A stretch of DNA of 21,066 nucleotides from an uncultured Rothia sp. (GTDB lineage Bacteria > Actinomycetota > Actinomycetes > Actinomycetales > Micrococcaceae), in contig NZ_CALJRY010000188.1 in the NCBI RefSeq assembly GCF_937976295.1, forward strand, positions 1-21,066, in the 5' to 3' direction. The notes under the pieces were generated by a model. It was not told the origin of the DNA. It made no database searches and was given only the letters and a program-made list of their open reading frames with translations. Shown piece after piece: positions 14,106 through 21,066 of the stretch; position 1 is the stretch's first letter, and the number at the start of each line of letters is the position of its first letter. The translations under genes were made by a program, and so were the position numbers.

Positions 14106-14768
14106 TTGTCTGAACAGACTTCGCCTGAGAACGTGCAGGCATCTTCTGAGGCTCGTAGCCCCTGGTGGACTTCGCTGCGCCTGTGGAGCATCTGCGCGTG
14201 CGTGTTGATGGTGCTGACCGTACTGATTCTGCCGCTGCCGCTGACGGTGCGTGCCTCGATTTTGGGTGTGCTGATTTTTAGTGCCGTCTTCGTCGCGGTG
14301 GACGCCGGCGGCTGGGGTAAGACCTTCGCGGCGCTGACCTGCACCCTGCTGACCCTGTACCTGGTGCATATTGCGCAGCAGGGCTTCGTGATGCTCACCT
14401 CCGGTTCTGTGGCTGGCATTGTGCTTGGCGCGGGCATGATTCTGCTGCCGATTCTGGGCGCATGGGCGCTGGTGCGTGAGGTGCTTTTCGGTGCCCGTAT
14501 TCAGCGTATGGCGCAGGAGCTGGCGGCTTCGGGTGAGCTGGCTGAGGATACCCTGCCGCGCACCCCCTCCGGCCGTGTGGACCGTGAGGCTGCGGCGGTG
14601 GAGTTTGAGAGCTTCGCGGCGGCGGTGGAGCAGGAGCCGAATAACTGGAAGGCGTGGTTCAACCTGTCGTGCATGTACGATGCGGGCGGCGAGCGCAAGC
14701 GTGCCCGCGCGGCGATGCGTAACGCGTGGGCGCTGCGTTCGGGCGGCCAGGCGAAGGGTATGCGCTAG
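14106..14768 (+). CDS. Membrane protein with a C-terminal TPR-like segment
   Basis: The function is not known to me. The TTG start at 14106 is supported by AGGAGAGAG just upstream and overlap-free spacing from dapB. The 220 residues have a hydrophilic head (~20), about four apolar segments (roughly 27-45, 49-66, 72-90 and 100-122), then a soluble tail. In the tail, EPNNWKAWFNLSCMYDAGGE followed by KRARAAMRNAWAL resembles one tetratricopeptide helix pair. A protein of this kind between dapB and dapA suggests an envelope or cell-wall link, but that is context only. Codon use matches the neighbours. Confidence 0.75.
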   Translation: MSEQTSPENVQASSEARSPWWTSLRLWSICACVLMVLTVLILPLPLTVRASILGVLIFSAVFVAVDAGGWGKTFAALTCTLLTLYLVHIAQQGFVMLTSGSVAGIVLGAGMILLPILGAWALVREVLFGARIQRMAQELAASGELAEDTLPRTPSGRVDREAAAVEFESFAAAVEQEPNNWKAWFNLSCMYDAGGERKRARAAMRNAWALRSGGQAKGMR

Positions 14769-14894
14769 GGGCTGCCGCGGTTGTCCATCCTTAATGCCGC
14801 ATTTATTTTCGGCGTGCGGTTGGTAGATAGCGCCGAGGCTTCGCGCCCGGTTTCATCGTTCCTGTGGGGGAATCTCCGCGAAAGTACAGCGGGT

Positions 14895-14918
14895 TTGAGG
14901 GCTTGAGGGCTTGAGGGC
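14895..14918. repeat. Three perfect 8-bp tandem repeats upstream of dapA
   Basis: TTGAGGGC is repeated three times without gaps (14895-14902, 14903-14910, 14911-14918) and followed by a partial TTGGG copy. Copy 3 supplies the candidate -35 of dapA. Confidence 0.88.
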
Positions 14919-14939
14919 TTGGGAAGGTCCGAATAATAG
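14911..14939 (+). promoter_or_regulatory. Candidate dapA promoter
   Basis: TTGAGG (14911-14916) and TAATAG (14934-14939) are spaced 17 bp; AATAAT (14932-14937) is an overlapping alternative -10. Just downstream, ACGCAT (14944-14949) and ATGCGT (14958-14963) form an inverted repeat with an 8-nt spacer, which could be an operator or leader hairpin. Confidence 0.4.
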
Positions 14940-15002
14940 AACACGCATGAAAATTTATGCGTTCTGTAGAAAAAATCTGCAGTTCGGGCGTACTCTGGAC
15001 AT

Positions 15003-15938
15003 ATGTCTGAGAACCTTTCGAACCCCGGTACTTTTGTTGAACCCGTCTTCGGTCGCCTCCTGACCGCAATGGTGACCCCCTTCGCGAAGGACGGCTCCGT
15101 TGACGAAAAGCAGGTCGTAGACCTGGCGAACTACCTTGTGGAGAACGGCCACGACGGCCTGGTGGTTTGCGGTACCACCGGCGAATACTCCACCATGACC
15201 GATGACGAGAACGAACGTGTCTTCCAGATTGTGAAGGACACCGTCGGTTCTCGCGCGAAGATTATTGCCGGTGTTGGTTCCAATGACACTGCGCACACTA
15301 TTGAGCTGGCGCACCGTGCCGAAAAGATTGGTGTGGACGGTCTGCTGGTTGTGACCCCCTACTACAACAAGCCGACTCAGCCGGGTGTCTACGCCCATTT
15401 TGCGACCGTTGCGCAGGCAACTGAGACTCCCGTCATGCTGTACGATATTCCGGGTCGTGCGGGCATCCCCATCGCACCCGAAACCTACCGTCGCCTGGCA
15501 GAAATTGATAGTATTGTAGCGGTGAAAGACGCCAAGGCAGACTTCGGTGCCGCAACCGAGGTCATGGCAACCACCGACCTGCACTACTACAGCGGCGACG
15601 ACGGACTGACCCTTCCCTGGATGGCAATGGGCGCCGTCGGCCTCGTTTCGGTGACTGCACATGTGGCACCCGGACTCTTCCGTGCCCTGATTGATGCTAT
15701 CGTTGCACAGGACCTGGTGGAGGCGCAGCGTCTTCACCTGGAACTGACTCCGATTGTCCGAGCAACCATGGGCCGTGCCCCCGGTTGCGTTGCCGCCAAG
15801 GAAATTCTTTCCTGGCAGGGTGTGCTGGATGAGCCCGTCGTTCGCCTGCCGCACGTACTCTCCGAACCGGAGGTTGCCCAGGCTATGCGAGCTGATCTGC
15901 TCTCCTCGAGCATCGCTCACACCCTGAAGAACGCCTAA
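15003..15938 (+). CDS. dapA: 4-hydroxy-tetrahydrodipicolinate synthase
   Basis: DapA condenses pyruvate with aspartate semialdehyde, the first committed step to diaminopimelate and lysine. The 311-residue TIM-barrel protein has the Schiff-base lysine Lys175 (VAVKDAK), Tyr147 in YDIPGR with Arg152, the Thr58-Thr59 pair (GTTGE), and VTPYYNKP at 118-125. Oddity: positions that bind feedback lysine in E. coli (Ser48, His53, His56, Glu84) appear here as Tyr62, Asp67, Asn70 and His98, while Asn94 matches Asn80. Weak or absent lysine inhibition is therefore likely, as known for Corynebacterium. The ATG at 15003 has only a weak upstream GGA. dapA is separated from dapB by the TPR-like gene and has its own candidate promoter. 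Confidence 0.95.
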   Translation: MSENLSNPGTFVEPVFGRLLTAMVTPFAKDGSVDEKQVVDLANYLVENGHDGLVVCGTTGEYSTMTDDENERVFQIVKDTVGSRAKIIAGVGSNDTAHTIELAHRAEKIGVDGLLVVTPYYNKPTQPGVYAHFATVAQATETPVMLYDIPGRAGIPIAPETYRRLAEIDSIVAVKDAKADFGAATEVMATTDLHYYSGDDGLTLPWMAMGAVGLVSVTAHVAPGLFRALIDAIVAQDLVEAQRLHLELTPIVRATMGRAPGCVAAKEILSWQGVLDEPVVRLPHVLSEPEVAQAMRADLLSSSIAHTLKNA

Positions 15939-16342
15939 ACTTTAACGCAGAACCTGCACAACTATCGTGCAGAGCGCGTATATATAGAGGACTTCGGCTT
16001 GCTGTACGCCCCGCCTTCGGGGTGTGCAATGTAGCCAACGGACGCGGACTCCACACCTAACACTAGGTGAGGGGTCCGCTCTGGCGTATTGCCGCGGTTT
16101 ATCGTTGCCTGTTGAATCATGAGGACTTTAGCCCCCACTCAGACAGGGACTTAACGTTGGCAGAAGCACCCGGCGCACTACGCCCCGAATACTTTTGAAT
16201 ACTTTCGGTGATTTGGACGCACCGGCAGCACTTCCGCAGCCTCGGCACATGAGAGCTGAATCAGCTGGAGTGCTGCGGTACGAAGCGTCGCCTACGAATC
16301 ACAGACATCACAAGAAAACATAGAAGAAAGAGGAGACACACG
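15939..16342 (+). promoter_or_regulatory. Non-coding region between dapA and rnj with several hairpins
   Basis: No gene is seen in these 404 bases. Visible folds are CTGCAC/GTGCAG (15954-15972), ACGCCCCG/CGGGGTGT around CCTT (16006-16025), a terminator-like hairpin (16044-16079), and GCAGCACT (16225-16232) with AGTGCTGC (16269-16276), enclosing AGCT/AGCT. GAATACTTT is duplicated at 16187 and 16197. The last ~260 bases are probably the rnj 5' leader. No confident promoter was found; a TATATA run lies at 15981. Confidence 0.5.
16044..16079 (+). terminator. Terminator-like hairpin after dapA
   Basis: GCGGACTCC (16044-16052) pairs with GGGGTCCGC (16071-16079, one G-U). A mismatch follows, then CACCTA/TAGGTG around ACAC. 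The stem is strong, but only TCT follows and it lies 105 bases after the dapA stop. Confidence 0.55.
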
Positions 16343-18058
<1,716 letters not shown>

Positions 18059-18098
18059 CGCGAAGAACTAATACTCTGCGCGAGGCGAGCTGCCTGCC

Positions 18099-18126
18099 AT
18101 AGCAAAAAGGCGATAGCGAAAAGGCG
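18099..18126. repeat. 14-bp tandem duplication between rnj and ftsK
   Basis: ATAGCAAAAAGGCG (18099-18112) and ATAGCGAAAAGGCG (18113-18126) differ by one base. The second copy runs into the left arm of the rnj terminator. Confidence 0.85.
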
Positions 18127-18154
18127 GGGTCGATACGTTGTGTCGGCCCCGCCT
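18122..18154 (+). terminator. Hairpin terminator after rnj
   Basis: AGGCGGGG (18122-18129) pairs with CCCCGCCT (18147-18154). The stem continues inward to 14 bp with two G-U pairs around CGTT. No T-run follows. Confidence 0.7.
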
Positions 18155-18178
18155 GCTGTGTATCTGCAGAAGGTATGG

Positions 18179-18225
18179 GCGAAAGCTACGCGAAGGTAAA
18201 CGCGAAAGTTGTGCGAAAGCGAGCG
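18179..18225. repeat. Degenerate GCGAAAG tandem array (four units of 11-12 bp)
   Basis: GCGAA recurs at about 11-12 base steps from 18179 (GCGAAAGCTAC, GCGAAGGTAAAC, GCGAAAGTTGT, GCGAAAGCGAGC). It is non-coding, between two hairpins. Confidence 0.65.
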
Positions 18226-18249
18226 CGGCAGGGGAGAAGCGCCTCATCA

Positions 18250-18295
18250 GCGCCCTATCAATGCCCTCACGGGCAGCGGGTGGGGCGCACTTTTT
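18250..18295 (+). terminator. Second intrinsic terminator upstream of ftsK
   Basis: GCGCCC (18250-18255) pairs with GGGCGC (18283-18288), with GCCC-TCAC-GGGC inside, followed by ACTTTTT (to 18295). It lies about 60 bases before the ftsK start, so ftsK probably has its own short promoter region after it, or the hairpin acts as an attenuator. Confidence 0.6.
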
Positions 18296-18353
18296 AGCTC
18301 ACTGATAACGAAAGAATCGGTACATTAACGGGAAGGTTGATACCCTAAAAGGT

Positions 18354-21066
18354 ATGGCTCCACGGACCACGAAGGGTCGTAACACGACCTCTACTAAAGC
18401 AAACACTAAGAAGACCACTCGCAAGCGCACCACCTCCCGAGGCGGTGCCCAGCGCGGTGCCAACGCGGCGAACCCTATAGCGGGCGCTATCTCCTCCGTC
18501 TGGCTGAGCATCGCTCACGCCATCGGTGGGCTCTTCCGCTCCATTGGCGCGGTGCGCACCGACCTTGCCCCCGAAGACCGCCGTGACGGTGGCGCGCTCA
18601 CCATCCTGCTGTTCGGCCTGATCAGCGCCGGAGTGGAGTGGTACAACTGGCGTGCCCACACCTCCCTCGGTTTGTTGCGAGCGCCCCTGGAGGCCTGGCA
18701 CACCATGCTGGGCGGTATTTTCGGTCAGGGCGCCCTGCTGATTCCGGTGCTCAGCTTCATTATGGCGTGGTGTGTTTTCCGTGGACCCGACCTGATTAAA
18801 CGTAATAACCGCGTGGCGTTGGGCTCCTTCATCATGCTGGTGGCGACCTCCCTGTTCTTTGCACGCCATGCGGGTCACCCGACCTTCGCGGATGGTTTTG
18901 ACGCCGTCTGGGCTGGCGGTGGCGTGGTTGGCGTGCTGCTGGGCACCCCCATTGTGCGTGTGAGCGGCGGTATTGCGTTCTTTGAGATCCTGATTCACCT
19001 GCTACTGGGTATTGCCGGTCTGATGGTTCTGACGAACACTCCGATTCGTCAGGTGGTGCCGCGTACCCTGCACCTGGTCGGTTTGGTGTTGGGTGAGAAG
19101 CCCAACGGTACGACTCGAACCTCCGCGAAGGACAGCCCTTCGGATGCGACTCAGACCGTGGATCTGAACGCTGAGGAGCACGACCGCAGCTACCTGTACG
19201 AGGATGAGAAGCCGGCACGCACGGCGCAGAAGTCGGGTGGCCTGTTCTCTCGTCTGCGCGGTTGGTTGGGGTTTGCTCCCACCGCGTCGACGGATTCTTC
19301 CCTGGACGAGTACGCCGGTGATGAAGCGTTCGTGAGCGCCGTGGTGGATGAGACTCACCCGGAGACCACGCAGATGCCTGTACACCCCGCGGACTCTGCA
19401 CAGGATTCCGCTCAGCAGACGCGCCCGGCGGCTAAGCCGAACCGCCTGTCCCGCCTGCCCGGTCGCCTCAACCAGGCGCCGGCTGCGCAGGGTACTTCTG
19501 CCCAGGGTACTTCTGCACAGGGCGGTACTTCATCCACTAGCCCTGACCTCTTCGACGTTGAGGCATCGGATGCACCCGCAGCCCGCCTGGATCAGGTGCA
19601 GCGCGCCGCCGTGGCGAATGGCCGCGTGAACCGTATTCCGGGCGAGGAGCCCCTCTTTGATGTTGAAGCATACGACGGCTTCGGCGCTTCTGAGGAAGCT
19701 GCACCGCAGACGATGCCGCACCAGGTTGTGAACCCCGCGCAGCCTGCTACGCCCGCGGCTCAGCCTCCGATTCCGACCCGCATGCACTCGCCGGGTGCGC
19801 ATCCGAAGAACGCGGCTCCCGCGGCTTCGCGAGCGCCCGAGGCTGGCGCATCCCGCCCGTTGCAGAACAACACTCAGGTGGCGACCACCGAGCAGGCGCG
19901 CGGCGAGCAGGTTGTGCAGTCCTCCCGCGGCACCTACGTGCTGCCCTCGGAGGAGATGCTGGTTTCCGGTCCTCCCGCCAAGGAATCTTCCGAGGTCAAC
20001 GAGCACGTGGTTGAGGCTCTGACGAATGTGCTGGAGCAGTTCAAGGTGGATGCGCAGGTCACCGGCTTCTCGCGCGGCCCGACCGTGACCCGCTACGAGA
20101 TTGAGCTGGGTCCCGCCACCAAGGTGGAGCGTGTGACCGCGCTGAGTAAGAACATTGCGTACGCTGTGGCGAGCCCGGATGTTCGTATTCTGTCCCCGAT
20201 TCCGGGTAAGTCCGCGATCGGTATTGAGATTCCGAATACGGACCGTGAGACCGTTGCCCTGGGTGACGTGCTGCGTTCCCCGCAGGCTCACGCGAACCAC
20301 CACCCGATGGTCATGGGTGTGGGTAAGGACGTTGAGGGTGGCTTCGTGCTGGCGAACCTCGCGAAGATGCCGCATATGCTGGTCGCTGGTGCGACCGGTG
20401 CGGGTAAGTCTTCGTTCGTGAACTCGATGATCACCTCGATTCTGATGCGCGCAACCCCGGACCAGGTGCGCCTGGTGATGGTCGACCCGAAGCGTGTGGA
20501 GCTCACCGCCTATGAGGGTATTCCGCACCTGATTACGCCCATCATTACGAACCCGAAGAAGGCTGCTGAGGCTCTTCAGTGGGTGGTTCGTGAGATGGAC
20601 GCCCGCTACGATGACCTCGCCCATTACGGTTACAAGCACGTGGACGACTTCAATAAGGCGGTGCGTGAGGGTAAGGTTCAGCCCGACCCCGGTAGCAAGC
20701 GCACTGTGCATGAGTACCCGTACCTGCTGGTGATTGTTGACGAGCTTGCCGACCTGATGATGGTCGCTCCGCGTGACGTGGAAGAGGCGATTGTCCGTAT
20801 TACGCAGCTGGCGCGTGCGGCGGGTATTCACCTGGTGCTGGCAACCCAGCGTCCGTCGGTGGATGTGGTGACCGGTCTGATTAAGGCGAACGTTCCGTCT
20901 CGTATGGCGTTTGCGACCTCCTCGGTCACTGACTCTCGCGTGGTGCTGGATCAGCCCGGTGCTGAGAAGCTGATTGGTCAGGGTGATGCGCTCTTCCTGC
21001 CGATGGGTGCTTCGAAGCCGATGCGTGTTCAGGGTGCGTGGGTGTCTGAGTCTGAGATTCACGCCG
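18354..21066 (+). CDS. ftsK: FtsK/SpoIIIE DNA translocase, 3' end missing
   Basis: The open frame starts at ATG 18354 (MAPRTTKGRN) and runs to the edge without a stop, giving 904 residues. FtsK pumps chromosomal DNA through the closing septum and promotes dimer resolution. A basic head (~1-45) is followed by a membrane region of about four helices (roughly 80-230) and a long low-complexity linker (about 240-530). The motor has Walker A GATGAGKSS near 678 and Walker B LLVIVDELADLMM near 790, then LATQRPSVDVVTGLIKANVP and SVTDSRVVLDQPGAEKLIGQ. The C-terminal gamma domain that reads KOPS/FRS sites lies beyond the window. The linker has three AQGTS-type 15-bp units (19485-19532) and the motif LFDVEA twice. 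The ribosome site is weak. The rnj-ftsK order supports the call. Confidence 0.95.
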   Translation, partial: MAPRTTKGRNTTSTKANTKKTTRKRTTSRGGAQRGANAANPIAGAISSVWLSIAHAIGGLFRSIGAVRTDLAPEDRRDGGALTILLFGLISAGVEWYNWRAHTSLGLLRAPLEAWHTMLGGIFGQGALLIPVLSFIMAWCVFRGPDLIKRNNRVALGSFIMLVATSLFFARHAGHPTFADGFDAVWAGGGVVGVLLGTPIVRVSGGIAFFEILIHLLLGIAGLMVLTNTPIRQVVPRTLHLVGLVLGEKPNGTTRTSAKDSPSDATQTVDLNAEEHDRSYLYEDEKPARTAQKSGGLFSRLRGWLGFAPTASTDSSLDEYAGDEAFVSAVVDETHPETTQMPVHPADSAQDSAQQTRPAAKPNRLSRLPGRLNQAPAAQGTSAQGTSAQGGTSSTSPDLFDVEASDAPAARLDQVQRAAVANGRVNRIPGEEPLFDVEAYDGFGASEEAAPQTMPHQVVNPAQPATPAAQPPIPTRMHSPGAHPKNAAPAASRAPEAGASRPLQNNTQVATTEQARGEQVVQSSRGTYVLPSEEMLVSGPPAKESSEVNEHVVEALTNVLEQFKVDAQVTGFSRGPTVTRYEIELGPATKVERVTALSKNIAYAVASPDVRILSPIPGKSAIGIEIPNTDRETVALGDVLRSPQAHANHHPMVMGVGKDVEGGFVLANLAKMPHMLVAGATGAGKSSFVNSMITSILMRATPDQVRLVMVDPKRVELTAYEGIPHLITPIITNPKKAAEALQWVVREMDARYDDLAHYGYKHVDDFNKAVREGKVQPDPGSKRTVHEYPYLLVIVDELADLMMVAPRDVEEAIVRITQLARAAGIHLVLATQRPSVDVVTGLIKANVPSRMAFATSSVTDSRVVLDQPGAEKLIGQGDALFLPMGASKPMRVQGAWVSESEIHA
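19485..19532 (+). repeat. ftsK: Three in-frame 15-18 bp repeats in the FtsK linker
   Basis: GCGCAGGGTACTTCT (19485-19499), GCCCAGGGTACTTCT (19500-19514) and an 18-bp variant (19515-19532) encode AQGTS, AQGTS and AQGGTS. They lie in the disordered linker, where length changes are tolerated. Confidence 0.88.

Noticed and set aside
18179..18225. CRISPR-like array
   Set aside because: Units are 11-12 bp, contiguous and degenerate, with no spacers and no cas genes.

Overview
The window reads as a chromosomal segment of a high-GC actinobacterium of the family Micrococcaceae, most like oral Rothia (R. mucilaginosa-type GC of roughly 59%). This rests on protein character, the gene order rpsO-pnp-M16 peptidase-dapB-dapA-rnj-ftsK, and GC-rich codon use. 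No rRNA, tRNA, CRISPR array, transposase or phage gene was seen. The species assignment is by recognition only; no search was run.

The first ~460-490 bases do not fit the rest. They are AT-richer, use codons such as TTA, AAA and TTT, and carry the start of a minus-strand amino-acid ABC permease plus the first ~20-30 codons of a ribF that look like Neisseriaceae. At the conserved GNFDGVHRGH motif the ribF reading frame passes without a break into a Rothia-like ribF. This is either a chimeric assembly of two oral bacteria or, less likely, a real recombinant. It is the most anomalous feature of the window.

Layout: ribF (FMN/FAD synthesis); luxS-mtnN, a translationally coupled pair that detoxifies S-adenosylhomocysteine and makes the AI-2 precursor; a 100-residue membrane protein of unknown role; a ProY-like amino-acid permease behind a strongly structured leader; rpsO and pnp, each with a folded leader; an acyltransferase-3 membrane protein; an M16 zinc protease; a convergent minus-strand OatA-like acyltransferase with a C-terminal SGNH domain; dapB, a membrane/TPR-like protein and dapA (lysine/diaminopimelate synthesis); rnj (RNase J); and the start of ftsK, which runs off the right edge.

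Functional themes are RNA turnover (PNPase, RNase J), cell-wall precursor supply and envelope modification (DapB, DapA, two acyltransferases), methyl-cycle recycling (LuxS, MtnN) and chromosome segregation (FtsK). Most units end in clear hairpin terminators. Two patterns recur between genes: leaders with competing hairpins (permease, rpsO, pnp, rnj), and many 8-18 bp tandem duplications, two of which duplicate gene ends including the stop codon.
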